From Streptomyces spinosus (lineage in GTDB: Bacteria; Actinomycetota; Actinomycetes; Streptomycetales; Streptomycetaceae): a stretch of DNA of 64,000 bases. The stretch spans positions 186,001 to 250,000 of the forward strand of contig NZ_JAINRC010000013.1 in the NCBI RefSeq assembly GCF_020400655.1, given 5' to 3'. The first letter of the stretch is position 1. Each line of letters begins with the position of its first letter. A model generated the notes under the pieces. That model ran no database searches. It was not told where the DNA came from and was given only the letters and a program-made list of their open reading frames with translations. This document shows, piece after piece, positions 56,342 through 64,000 of this stretch. A program made the translations under genes and the position numbers.

Positions 56342-57253
56342 TCACCCGGCCTCGGCGAGGATCTCGGCGATCACGTGCCGGGAGTTCTCCGCCAGGGCCG
56401 GGTTGGTGTGCCAGTAGTACGGCAGCTGGATCAGCGAGATCGACAGCGCCCAGCCCCGCCCGCGCGCCCACTCCGCGTCGTCGGCGCCCACGACCTCGCG
56501 GAAGGTGTCCCGGGCGGAGGCGGGCAGCAGGTTCCAGGCCACGATCAGGTCCACCGCCGGGTCGCCGACGCCGGCACAGCCGAAGTCGATGACCGCGCTC
56601 AGCCCGTCCCCGTCGACCAGCACGTTCCCCGGGGAGAGATCCCCGTGCGCCCAGGCCGGCGGACCCGCATGGGCCGGGGCCCGCAGCGCCTCCTCCCACC
56701 GGGCCGCCACGGCCGCCGTGTCGATCCGGTCGGTGAGCCCGCCGAGCCGCGCCAGCGCGGCCCGGGTCGGCTCGTCCCGGGAGGCGAGCGGCACACCCCG
56801 GGAGGCGGGCGGACCGTCACGCGGGTCGATCCGGCGCAGCGCCGCCACGAACGCCCCGAGCCGCTCGGCCAGGCGCTCCGGCTCCGCGACGGCGCCGGCG
56901 ACCGGGTTCCGCCCGTCCAGCCAGCGGTACACCGACCAGGGCCAGGGGAAGTCCTCGTCGGGCGCGCCGAGCCCGGCCGGCTCCGGGGTGGGCACCGGCA
57001 GCAGCGGACCGAGACGGGGCAGCCAGCGCTGCTCGTGCGTCACGTCGGCGACGGCGCCGGGATGCCGGGGCAGCCGTACCACGAGGCCGCCGCCGAGGCG
57101 GAACATGGCGTTCTCCGTGCCGGAGGAGTCCAGGCGCCGTACGGGCAGCGCCGCCCATTCGGGAAACTGCCGGGCGATCAGCCGGCCGACGAGCGGCGGG
57201 TCGGCACCGACCTCGCCCTCGCGCATCTTGACCGTGTTCATCGGACTCATCAC
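56342..57253 (-). CDS. Aminoglycoside phosphotransferase-fold (APH) kinase
   Basis: A 303-residue small-molecule kinase. The APH catalytic loop WAHGDLSPGNVLVDGD and metal-binding AVIDFGCAGVGDPAVDLIVA are intact. The N-lobe includes GTENAMFRLGGGLVVRLPRH with the ATP-binding Arg/Lys region. Similar Streptomyces proteins are annotated as APH family but many are not resistance enzymes. The annotation of a drug substrate is not justified. The gene is divergent from a two-domain VOC protein. Confidence 0.87.
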   Translation of the reverse strand: MMSPMNTVKMREGEVGADPPLVGRLIARQFPEWAALPVRRLDSSGTENAMFRLGGGLVVRLPRHPGAVADVTHEQRWLPRLGPLLPVPTPEPAGLGAPDEDFPWPWSVYRWLDGRNPVAGAVAEPERLAERLGAFVAALRRIDPRDGPPASRGVPLASRDEPTRAALARLGGLTDRIDTAAVAARWEEALRAPAHAGPPAWAHGDLSPGNVLVDGDGLSAVIDFGCAGVGDPAVDLIVAWNLLPASARDTFREVVGADDAEWARGRGWALSISLIQLPYYWHTNPALAENSRHVIAEILAEAG

Positions 57254-57369
57254 AGCGCGACACGGGCCCCGCTGTCGACCGAATTGCGGCTGCCGGCTCG
57301 GCGCGCGGGCCGCACCCCCGGTGGCTAGCGTGAACAGACGGGACAGACCACTCCAGGAGGGCCGCCAGC

Positions 57370-58164
57370 ATGGCCGTGCAACCCGAGGGAACGCCCTGTT
57401 GGGCCGATGCGATGTTCAGTGACGTCGAGGGAGCCAAGCGGTTCTACGGCGACGTCCTCGGCTGGACCTTCGGCGAGTCGTCGTCGGAGTACGGCAACTA
57501 CACCCAGGCCTATGTGGACGGCAGGGCGGTGGCGGCGGTCGTCCCGCCCATGCCCGGTCAGGAGGGCCAGTCGCAGTGGTGCCTGTACTTCGCCTCGCCG
57601 GACGCCGCGGCCACCGCGGAGCGGATCCGGGAGAACGGCGGCGAGGTCCTGATGGAACCGATGCAGGTCGGTGACTTCGGCACGATGTGTCTGGCCCGGG
57701 AGCCCAGCGGAGCCGTGTTCGGCGTGTGGCAGGCGGGCACCCACGAGGGTTTCGAGGCGGTGGCCACGCCGGGGGCGTACTGCTGGGCCGAGGTCTTCAC
57801 CAGGGAGCCGGAACAGACGGACGCCTTCCTCGCCGCGGTCTTCCCGTACCGGGTCAAGGAGATCGAGGACGACGCGGTGGACTTCCGGATGTTCGACGTC
57901 GGCGAGGACACCGTCCTCGGCCGGATGCGGATGACCGACGACTTCCCGCCCGAGGTGCCGTCCTACATCAATGTCTACTTCGCCGTCGACGACTGCGACG
58001 CGGCCGTCGACCGGGCCGTGAAGCTGGGCGGGATCCTCCGCTTCGGCCCGATGAGCAGCCCCTTCGGCCGGTTCGCCGCGCTCAGCGACCCGCAGGGCGC
58101 GAACCTCTCGGTGATCGACATCACCACCACCGAGGGCGAGATGCCGAAGGTCAGGGACGTCTGA
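57370..58164 (+). CDS. Two-domain VOC (glyoxalase-like) protein
   Basis: A 264-residue duplicated VOC protein like the mycobacterial CFP32 type. Domain 1 has GTPCWADAMFSDVEGAKRFY and FGTMCLAREPSGAVFGVWQA. Domain 2 repeats the pattern with GAYCWAEVFTREPEQTDAFL and GRFAALSDPQGANLSVIDIT. The C-W-x-D/E pair at the start of each domain is characteristic. SD AGGAGGG. No catalytic assignment is possible. Confidence 0.87.
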   Translation: MAVQPEGTPCWADAMFSDVEGAKRFYGDVLGWTFGESSSEYGNYTQAYVDGRAVAAVVPPMPGQEGQSQWCLYFASPDAAATAERIRENGGEVLMEPMQVGDFGTMCLAREPSGAVFGVWQAGTHEGFEAVATPGAYCWAEVFTREPEQTDAFLAAVFPYRVKEIEDDAVDFRMFDVGEDTVLGRMRMTDDFPPEVPSYINVYFAVDDCDAAVDRAVKLGGILRFGPMSSPFGRFAALSDPQGANLSVIDITTTEGEMPKVRDV

Positions 58165-58210
58165 CCGGGCGCGCGGGAGCGCCCCGCGCGGCCATGGCAT
58201 GATCGGGCGC

Positions 58211-58921
58211 ATGCGTGAACGTATGGTGGCCGCCTGCGACGGGGCTTCGAAGGGAAACCCCGGACCGGCCGGATGGGCGTGGGTGGTCTCGGACGACGAC
58301 GAGCGGACCCCCGCCCGCTGGGCGGCGGGCCCGCTCGGCCGGGCCACCAACAACGTCGCCGAACTGACGGCCCTGGAGCGGCTGCTCGCCGCCGTCGACC
58401 CGGACGTGCCGCTGGAGATCCGGATGGACTCCCAGTACGCGATGAAGGCCGTCACCACCTGGCTGCCCGGCTGGAAGCGCAACGGCTGGAAGACCGCCGC
58501 CGGCAAGCCCGTCGCCAACCAGGACCTGGTGGTCCGCATCGACGAACTGCTCGCAGGCCGGTCCGTCGAGTTCCGCTACGTCCCCGCCCACCAGGCCGAC
58601 GGCGACCCGCTGAACGACTTCGCCGACCGCGCCGCCAGCCAGGCGGCCTCCGTCCAGGAAGCGGCCGGCAGCGCGCTCGGCTCCTCGGAACCCCCGCCGT
58701 CGCCCGACACCCCGTCGGGCGCCGGGGCGGCGCGCAGGAAGGCGCCCCACCGCACCGGCGGCACCGCGTCCTCACGCACCGGTGGCGGCGCGTCCGGCCG
58801 CACCATCAAGGCGAAGTTCCCGGGCCGCTGCCTGTGCGGCCGGTCCTACGCGGCCGGTGAGAAGATCGCCAAGAACGCGCAGGGCTGGGGCCACCCGGAG
58901 TGCCGTACCGCCGAGGGCTGA
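58211..58921 (+). CDS. RNase H-type ribonuclease with Zn-type C-terminal extension
   Basis: A 236-residue protein. Residues 1-~145 are an RNase HI domain with catalytic acids in AACDGASKGNPGPAGWAW, NNVAELTALERLL (Glu), RMDSQYAMKAVTTWLPGW (Asp) and ADGDPLNDFADRAA (final Asp). It would cut RNA in RNA-DNA hybrids. A Pro/Gly/Ser-rich linker (~45 aa) leads to a small domain FPGRCLCGRSYAAGEKIAKN then GWGHPECRT, with a C-x-C...H-x-x-C set typical of a zinc knuckle. The ATG at 58211 is used; 58199 and 58226 are alternatives. Confidence 0.85.
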   Translation: MRERMVAACDGASKGNPGPAGWAWVVSDDDERTPARWAAGPLGRATNNVAELTALERLLAAVDPDVPLEIRMDSQYAMKAVTTWLPGWKRNGWKTAAGKPVANQDLVVRIDELLAGRSVEFRYVPAHQADGDPLNDFADRAASQAASVQEAAGSALGSSEPPPSPDTPSGAGAARRKAPHRTGGTASSRTGGGASGRTIKAKFPGRCLCGRSYAAGEKIAKNAQGWGHPECRTAEG

Positions 58922-59743
58922 TCAGGCGTCGAACGTGTAGAACCCGGTGTGGTCCAGCAGGTCCGCCGGGCGCACGGTGTTCCACGGCTTCATGGTGTCG
59001 TTCAGGTCCACCACGTCCGGCGTGCCGCCCGTCGGCACGTAGGCGGCACCGGGGTGGCGGCGCTGCCACTGCGACCACAGCTTGTCGACGTAGGCGTGGT
59101 GCAGCCAGAACACCGGGTCGTTGGGGGAGACCCCGGTGGCCATCTGGCCGCCGACCCAGACGTGGACGCGGTTGTGCAGGTTGACGCCGCGCCAGCCCTC
59201 CAGGTGGTTGCGGAAGCCGTCCGAGGCGCTGTTGTACGGCGCCGTGTCGTACGTCGCGATGGACAGCACCGACTCCACCTCGGCGGGCGTCGGCAGCTCG
59301 CGCACACCCGTGCCGAGCGAACGGCGCAGGAACGTACGGCCGTCGACCCGTACGTTGACCGGCCAGTCGCCCGTGGACGCGGCGAACGGCCCGTCCATCA
59401 CCCGGCCGTCGCCGGCGCGCCCGGTGCCGCCGAGGAAGTCCGGTGCCCACAGCGAGGCGCGCACCGTGCGGTCGGCGCTCCAGTCCCAGTAGGGCAGGGC
59501 GACCGAGGAGTCCACGGACTGCAGCGCCTGCTCGAAGTCGAGCAGGAATCTGCGGTGCCAGGGCAGGAAGGAGGGGGAGCGGTGGCCGGTCCGCTCGCCG
59601 CTGTCGGTGTCCGCCATGATGAACGCGTTGTGCGTGCGCACGAAGTCGTCGTAGCGCCCGGTGCGCTTCAGTTCGAGGACGGCGGCGACGAATCGGCGCT
59701 TCTCGTCCGCGGTCAGGGTGGCCTGGTTCTTGCGTACGGTCAT
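58922..59743 (-). CDS. melC2: Tyrosinase MelC2
   Basis: A 273-residue type-3 copper enzyme that hydroxylates and oxidises tyrosine to dopaquinone for melanin. All six copper ligands are at the positions known for Streptomyces tyrosinase: CuA H38, H54 and H63 (VRTHNAFIM; TGHRSPSFLPWHRRF), CuB H190, H194 and H216 (NLHNRVHVWVGGQM; VFWLHHAYVDKLW). It has no signal peptide of its own and is exported with MelC1, whose gene lies directly upstream on the same strand (35-bp gap). The length is standard. The longer frame upstream lies inside melC1 and is rejected. Confidence 0.96.
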   Translation of the reverse strand: MTVRKNQATLTADEKRRFVAAVLELKRTGRYDDFVRTHNAFIMADTDSGERTGHRSPSFLPWHRRFLLDFEQALQSVDSSVALPYWDWSADRTVRASLWAPDFLGGTGRAGDGRVMDGPFAASTGDWPVNVRVDGRTFLRRSLGTGVRELPTPAEVESVLSIATYDTAPYNSASDGFRNHLEGWRGVNLHNRVHVWVGGQMATGVSPNDPVFWLHHAYVDKLWSQWQRRHPGAAYVPTGGTPDVVDLNDTMKPWNTVRPADLLDHTGFYTFDA

Positions 59744-59778
59744 GGTGCGTGGTGCTCCGGAAGTCCTCGGCGGGGCGG

Positions 59779-60126
59779 TCAGTTGGCGTCGAAGGGCAGC
59801 AGCGGCGCGCCCTGCAGTTCCGCCACCGCGGCACGGGCCGCGGCGCGCGGGGTGGCCACCGGGGCGTAGTGACTGACGACGCTGATCCAGCTGCCGTCGG
59901 CGTTCCGCATCACGTGCAGCGGCACGCCGTCGACGAACACGGCGTAGTCGCCGCCGTGTTGGTGGTGGTGTCCGCCGCCGCTCGCCGGACCGCCCTGTAT
60001 CCGGCGGCCCCGGTAGACCTCGTCGAAGGAGCCGGGGGCGGCGGGCGCGTGGCGGCCGACGGCCGAGGCCGTCGTGGCGACGGCGGCTGCCGCGCTGAGC
60101 GCGCGGCGCCGGGTGATGCCGGGCAT
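59779..60126 (-). CDS. melC1: Tyrosinase co-factor/chaperone MelC1
   Basis: A 115-residue caddie protein that loads copper into MelC2 and carries it out through the Tat pathway. The Tat signal is MPGITRRRALSAAAAVATTA. A His cluster (GGGHHHQHGG) and GDYAVFVDGVPLHVMRNADG are characteristic of MelC1. It is the promoter-proximal gene of the mel operon. SD AGGAGG lies close before the ATG. Confidence 0.95.
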   Translation of the reverse strand: MPGITRRRALSAAAAVATTASAVGRHAPAAPGSFDEVYRGRRIQGGPASGGGHHHQHGGDYAVFVDGVPLHVMRNADGSWISVVSHYAPVATPRAAARAAVAELQGAPLLPFDAN

Positions 60127-60464
60127 GCGGGTCCTCCTGAGGAGCGGTCCGGTGGTGACGACGCATGCCTACCGGGACGCCGGGGAGTGGAAGAAATCGG
60201 TCGGAACCGGTTGGCTGTGATCCGGACAATCGGTCACATGTGGTACGGAGTTGAACCAGGACGATCTTGCCGTCACAGCCGTCCGATCCGCGCCGGAACG
60301 GGGAATTCCTTGCCGGGCCGACCGGCTTACCGGTGATCCTTCCCGGCCGCCGACCGTCCGGGTGGCGCGGCTCACCGCGCCAGACTGACGCGATCAGGCG
60401 CGCCCGCACCCTGCTACCCTCCGGTGTCAGTCGATCACGTCCGGTGACTGTCAGGGGTGTGCGC
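60127..60464. other. 338-bp divergent region mel operon / FAD monooxygenase
   Basis: No gene is supported. It must contain the mel promoter (minus strand) and the promoter of the 60465 gene. An imperfect repeat of GGTCGGAACCGG/CCGACCGGCTTACCGG type is visible, but no clear -10/-35 pair. The segment 60240-60285 encodes a short protein-like phrase on the minus strand (CDGKIVLVQL) without start or continuation; it may be chance. Confidence 0.4.
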
Positions 60465-61661
60465 GTGAAGGTCGTCTGTGTCGGAGGCGGGCCCGCCGGT
60501 CTGTACCTCGCCATCCTGCTCAAGCGGCAGGACCCCGCCCGCGACGTCACCGTCCACGAACGCAACCCGCGGGGCTCCACCTACGGCTGGGGCGTCACGT
60601 ACTGGCGCGGCCTGCTCGACAAGCTCCAGGCCCACGACCCCGCTTCGGCACGGGCGATCGAGGAGCACTCCTTCCGCTGGAGCGAGGGCGTCGCCCACGT
60701 GGGGGACCTGACGACCCGGCACCACGGCGACGAGGGCTTCGGCATCGGCCGCCACCGCCTGCTCGACCTGCTCGCCACCCGGGCCCACGCCCTGGGCGTC
60801 CGCCTGGAGTACGAGAGCGAACCCACCGACCCGCCCGCCGACGCCGACCTCGTCGTCGCGGCCGACGGCGTGCACAGTGCCCTGCGCACCCGCCGGGCCG
60901 CCCACTTCGGCACCCGGATCACCTCCGGCCGCAACCCCTACATCTGGCTCGGCACGAGCAAGGTCTTCGACGCCTTCACCTTCGCCTTCACCGAGACCGA
61001 GCACGGCTGGATCTGGGCCTACGGCTACGGCTACAGCGGCGAGCACAGCACCTGTGTCGTCGAGTGCTCCCCGGAGACCTTCACCGGCCTCGGACTGGAC
61101 CGGGCCGGCGAGGACCAGGGCATCGCCCTGCTGGAGAAGCTCTTCGCCGGTGTCCTGGACGGCCACCCCCTGACCGCGCGCCCCGGCGCCTCATGGCTGA
61201 CCTTCCGCACCGTGACCAACGAGACCTGGCACGACGGCAACCTGGTCCTGCTCGGCGACGCGGCCCACACCACCCACTACTCCATCGGCGCCGGCACCAC
61301 CCTCGCCCTGGAGGACGCCATGTGCCTCGCCGACGCCCTGGGCTCACACGCCGCACTGCCCGACGCCCTCGCCGCCTACCAGCACCGGCGCCAGGCCGAA
61401 CTGCTGTCCGTGCAGAGCGCGGCCCGCCACAGCGCCCAGTGGTACGAGAACCTGCCCCGCTACATCCACCTGCCCCCGCACCGGATGTTCGCCCTGCTCG
61501 GCCAGCGGCACTCGCCCCTGCTGCCGTACGTCCCGCCCCAGCTCTACTACGGCCTGGACAAGGCGGCCGGACGGCTGGAGGCGCTGCGCCGGCTCAAGCG
61601 CTGGCTCGGCCCGCGCGCCGCCCGCGCCCTGCACGCCCGCGCCACGGCCCGCCGGAACTGA
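60465..61661 (+). CDS. FAD-dependent aromatic monooxygenase
   Basis: A 398-residue class A flavoprotein hydroxylase. The dinucleotide fold VVCVGGGPAGLYLAILLKRQ, the DG motif (VVAADGVHSALRTRRA) and the GD motif (LVLLGDAAHTTHYSIGAGTT) are all present. STYGWGVTYWRGLLDKL resembles the N-terminal domain of anthraniloyl-CoA/salicylyl-CoA monooxygenases. The enzyme lacks the reductase half found in bifunctional homologues. The GTG at 60465 (SD AGGGG) is chosen because the Rossmann glycine motif starts directly after it. Substrate unknown, probably an aromatic acid or CoA thioester. Confidence 0.85.
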   Translation: MKVVCVGGGPAGLYLAILLKRQDPARDVTVHERNPRGSTYGWGVTYWRGLLDKLQAHDPASARAIEEHSFRWSEGVAHVGDLTTRHHGDEGFGIGRHRLLDLLATRAHALGVRLEYESEPTDPPADADLVVAADGVHSALRTRRAAHFGTRITSGRNPYIWLGTSKVFDAFTFAFTETEHGWIWAYGYGYSGEHSTCVVECSPETFTGLGLDRAGEDQGIALLEKLFAGVLDGHPLTARPGASWLTFRTVTNETWHDGNLVLLGDAAHTTHYSIGAGTTLALEDAMCLADALGSHAALPDALAAYQHRRQAELLSVQSAARHSAQWYENLPRYIHLPPHRMFALLGQRHSPLLPYVPPQLYYGLDKAAGRLEALRRLKRWLGPRAARALHARATARRN

Positions 61662-61937
61662 GGTCTTCCGCTCGGATCGGGCCGGACCGGCACGGCGTGA
61701 CCCAAACGGGAGACCCTGGCCGCTCCGTCCCCTCGGGGGGCCGGGCGCGACCACGTCCGTCGTGTGCGGCCGCACCCGCGCGGGCTACGGCCTCAGCGCG
61801 TTCGCCGGCCGGCCCGCCCGGCCTGCCGGGGCCGGGCCGCCGCCGCGCAACAGGCCGCCCCTCGCGGGGGCTTCGCCAAGGCGCGGCACCACCAGGTCGG
61901 CTCCGTGCCGGCTCCCCGTTCGGATCAGGAAACGTTG

Positions 61938-61978
61938 GTGAATGGCCATTCACTCGATAAGGTGAATGAGTATTCACC
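61938..61978. promoter_or_regulatory. Two TetR-type operators over the MFS promoter
   Basis: O1 is the perfect palindrome GTGAATGGCCATTCAC (61938-61953). O2 is GGTGAAT-GAGT-ATTCACC (61961-61978). Both share the GTGAAT/ATTCAC half-site. A promoter of the form TTGGTG (61935-61940) with GATAAG (61956-61961) lies under them. The preceding 61662-61937 stretch holds no recognisable gene. Confidence 0.82.
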
Positions 61979-62007
61979 CCGTCACCGTGCCGCCCGCAGG
62001 AGCGCCG

Positions 62008-63480
62008 ATGGACCAGCCCGCCCCGATATCCCCGCCGTCCCGGCTGCGCGACCGGCTCACCATTCCCGTACTGGCGTCCGGCGGCATCCTCATGGCGGTC
62101 ATGCAGACCGTGGTCGTCCCGCTCCTGCCCGACCTGCCCCGGCTCACCGGCGCGTCGGCCGCCGCCGTCTCCTGGACGGTCACGGCGACCCTGCTCTCCG
62201 GCGCCGTCCTCACCCCCGTCCTCGGCCGGGCCGGCGACATGTACGGCAAGCGCCGGGTGCTCACCGCCGCGCTCGCCCTGATGACCGTCGGCTCCGTGAT
62301 GTGCGCGCTCTCCTCCGACATCGGCGTCCTCATCGCCGCCCGCGCCCTCCAGGGCGCCGCCGCCTCCGTGGTCCCGCTGTCCATCAGCATCCTGCGCGAC
62401 GAACTCCCACCGGAACGCCGGGGCTCGGCCGTGGCGCTGATGAGTTCCACCGTCGGCATCGGCGCCGCGCTCGGCCTGCCGCTCGCCGCGCTGGTCGTGC
62501 AGTACGCCGACTGGCACACCATGTTCTGGCTGACCAGCGCCCTCGGCGCGGCGGGCGTCACGGCGACCTGGTGGGCGGTCAAGGAGTCGCCGGTGCGGGA
62601 ACCCGGCCGGTTCGACGTCCCCGGCGCCCTCGGCCTCGCCGCCGGCCTGGTCTGCCTGCTGCTGGGCGTCTCCCAGGGCGGCACCTGGGGCTGGGGGAGC
62701 GCACGGGTCCTCGGGCTGTTCCTCGCCGCGGCCGTCGTGCTCGCCCTGTGGTGCCTGTGGCAACTGCGCACCGCCCGGCCCCTGGTCGACCTGCGGCTGG
62801 TCACCCGGCCGCGGGTGGGCCTGTCCCATGTGGCGGCCCTGCTGACCGGGTTCGCCTTCTACGCCAACTCCCTGGTCACCGCCCAGCTGGTGCAGGCACC
62901 GAAGGCCACCGGCTACGGCCTCGGCCTGTCCATCGTCGCCACCGGCCTGTGCCTGCTGCCCGGCGGCGTCACCATGCTGCTGTTCTCCCCGCTGTCGGCC
63001 CGCATCTCGGCCGCGCGCGGCCCCCGGATCACACTCGCGCTGGGCGCCGCCGTCATCGCCTGCGGCTACGCGCTCCGCATCGCCGACAGCCGCGACCTGT
63101 GGATGATCATCCTGGGCGCCACCGTGGTGGCGACCGGCACCACGCTCGCCTACTCCGCGCTGCCGACCCTCATCCTGCGCGCCGTGCCGGCCGCCCAGAC
63201 CGCTTCCGCCAACGGCGTCAACGTCCTCATGCGGACCATCGGCCAGGCCGTCTCCAGCGCGGCTGTCGCCGCCGTCCTCGTCCACCACAGCAGCCCCCTC
63301 GGCGGCGTTCCCGTACCCAGCCTCCACGGCTACGAGCTCGCCTTCGCCATGGCGGGCGCCGTCGCCCTCGCGGCCTGCGCGGCGGCGCTGTCCATCCCCG
63401 GCGACGGCCCCGCGCCCGGTGCCCGGCGGGCCCGCGGCGGCACCCGCGGCGCCCGCGACGAGGCGATGGAGGGAGCATGA
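62008..63480 (+). CDS. MFS drug/solute exporter (DHA2-like)
   Basis: A 490-residue transporter with about 14 hydrophobic segments (DHA2 type). Family motifs include LLPDLPRLTGASAAAVSWTV, the loop motif GRAGDMYGKRRVLTAALALM and motif C-like GSAVALMSSTVGIGAALGLP. The ATG at 62008 has a good SD (GCAGGAG); an upstream in-frame ATG at 61966 lies inside operator O2 and is rejected. The gene overlaps a TetR regulator (ATGA), the common self-regulated efflux pair, with two operators in front. The substrate is not predictable. Confidence 0.9.
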   Translation: MDQPAPISPPSRLRDRLTIPVLASGGILMAVMQTVVVPLLPDLPRLTGASAAAVSWTVTATLLSGAVLTPVLGRAGDMYGKRRVLTAALALMTVGSVMCALSSDIGVLIAARALQGAAASVVPLSISILRDELPPERRGSAVALMSSTVGIGAALGLPLAALVVQYADWHTMFWLTSALGAAGVTATWWAVKESPVREPGRFDVPGALGLAAGLVCLLLGVSQGGTWGWGSARVLGLFLAAAVVLALWCLWQLRTARPLVDLRLVTRPRVGLSHVAALLTGFAFYANSLVTAQLVQAPKATGYGLGLSIVATGLCLLPGGVTMLLFSPLSARISAARGPRITLALGAAVIACGYALRIADSRDLWMIILGATVVATGTTLAYSALPTLILRAVPAAQTASANGVNVLMRTIGQAVSSAAVAAVLVHHSSPLGGVPVPSLHGYELAFAMAGAVALAACAAALSIPGDGPAPGARRARGGTRGARDEAMEGA

Positions 63481-64000
63481 GGACCATGACCACGCCGCCC
63501 GGTGAGGCGCCCGCACCCGCACGCCGGGACGCCGAGGCCACCAAGGCCGCCATCCTGAGAGCCGCCCGCCACCTCCTGGCCCGGCACGCGCACGCCGACA
63601 TCACCCTCAAGGCCGTCGCCGAGCGCGCCGGGGTGAGCCCGCCGCTCATCCTGAAGTACTTCGGCAACAAGGACGCCCTGTTCGCCCGCGTGATGTCCTT
63701 CGACACCGACGCCGACGCCCTGCTGGACGCGCCGCTGGACGCACTCGGCCGGCACATGGTCCGGCACGTCGTGTCCAGCCAGCGCGAGCGGGGCGCCGAC
63801 CCGCTGCTGCGCATCGTCTTCGCCCCGCTGCACGGCGACCACGGCGACGTCCTGCGCGCCAACTTCCGCGCCCAGGTCACCGAACGCCTCGCGGCCCGGC
63901 TCACCGGCGCCGACGCGGGCCTGCGCGCCGAACTCGCCGTCGCCGCCCTGGTCGGCCTCGGCGTGATGTACGGCATCGCCCGCGGCCCCCACCTGCGCGG
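63477..64000 (+). CDS. TetR-family repressor (truncated by window end)
   Basis: The first ~174 residues of a TetR regulator, running off the window edge. The HTH is ATKAAILRAARHLLARHAHA, DITLKAVAERAGVSPPLILK, YFGNKDALFARVMSFD. A C-terminal domain with RIVFAPLHGDHGD and RAELAVAALVGLGVMYGIAR is consistent with TetR_C. The ATG overlaps the MFS stop (ATGA), so it is co-expressed. It should bind the GTGAAT-type palindromes upstream of the operon and release them on drug binding. The internal ATG at 63486 is a possible alternative start. Confidence 0.88.
   Translation, partial: MRTMTTPPGEAPAPARRDAEATKAAILRAARHLLARHAHADITLKAVAERAGVSPPLILKYFGNKDALFARVMSFDTDADALLDAPLDALGRHMVRHVVSSQRERGADPLLRIVFAPLHGDHGDVLRANFRAQVTERLAARLTGADAGLRAELAVAALVGLGVMYGIARGPHLR

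Noticed and set aside
56342..57253. Aminoglycoside resistance gene
   Set aside because: Only the general APH kinase motifs are visible; nothing identifies an aminoglycoside substrate.
60240..60285. Minus-strand protein-like phrase CDGKIVLVQL in the mel upstream region
   Set aside because: No start, SD or continuing similarity; treated as chance.
61966..62007. Upstream ATG for the MFS gene
   Set aside because: It lies within operator O2 and lacks an SD, while 62008 has a strong one.
1..64000. CRISPR array or rRNA genes
   Set aside because: No regularly spaced identical repeats with unique spacers and no rRNA-like sequence were seen; the GGTCAAC array has only 3-bp gaps.

Overview
The window is very GC-rich DNA with frequent GTG and TTG starts and little intergenic space. 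It carries a melanin (melC) pair, SPW-repeat protein, SigB-type sigma factor, BlaI/M56 pair and other families typical of Streptomyces, so the host is almost certainly a Streptomyces or very close relative. Calls rest on reading the sequence and on recalled family knowledge; no database search was possible.

Positions 1 to about 27.3 kb are the right-hand part of a siphovirus-type prophage, read mainly left to right. The order is classical: small and large terminase, portal with a MuF-like tail, ClpP-like prohead protease, HK97-fold capsid protein, small virion proteins, neck/connector proteins, two related tail-tube proteins, a tail assembly chaperone pair joined by a predicted -1 frameshift (slippery CCCTTTG at 12913-12919), tape measure, minor tail proteins, amidase endolysin and three small membrane proteins (holin candidates). 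A lysogeny/accessory segment follows (22.9-27.3 kb): an RHH repressor with two palindromic operators, a divergent flavoprotein / XRE-regulator pair, a GRDP-like protein, small cysteine-rich proteins and a Cro-like repressor. The integrase and left attachment site lie outside the window. The right boundary is probably in the 860-bp gene-free stretch 27287-28149, which holds phased GGTCAAC repeats and nested hairpins.

From 28.15 kb the sequence is chromosomal. 28.1-35.2 kb is a probable chitosan/glucosamine locus: a secreted two-domain protein, a secreted exo-beta-D-glucosaminidase, a ROK repressor and a divergent APC permease, with similar operator sequences in front of the glucosaminidase and between repressor and permease. 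Next come a GNAT acetyltransferase, an autoregulated ArsR-SRPBCC fusion, an SPW membrane protein, and a photolyase with an SDR/DUF2867 partner. 40.9-44.5 kb is a sulfonate-sulfur locus: a 27-residue leader peptide containing HVDL and a late Cys codon, then ssuE- and ssuD-like genes, and a convergent DszC/SfnB-like flavoprotein. After it lie a YciI protein with the decayed remains of its usual sigma-factor partner, an isolated DasR-like (dre) site, two aldo/keto reductases, a BlaI/M56 pair, adenosine deaminase and a LysR regulator.

Around 53.4-55.2 kb an RsbW-like anti-sigma kinase and a SigB/F/G sigma factor converge. Three sequences matching the Streptomyces sigma-B promoter consensus, all with 15-nt spacers, precede these two genes, suggesting an autoregulated stress circuit. 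The right end has a PopR/ClgR-like regulator with a C-terminal LAA, VOC proteins, an RNase H with a zinc-type tail, melC1-melC2, a FAD monooxygenase, and an MFS exporter/TetR operon with two operator palindromes, truncated by the window edge.
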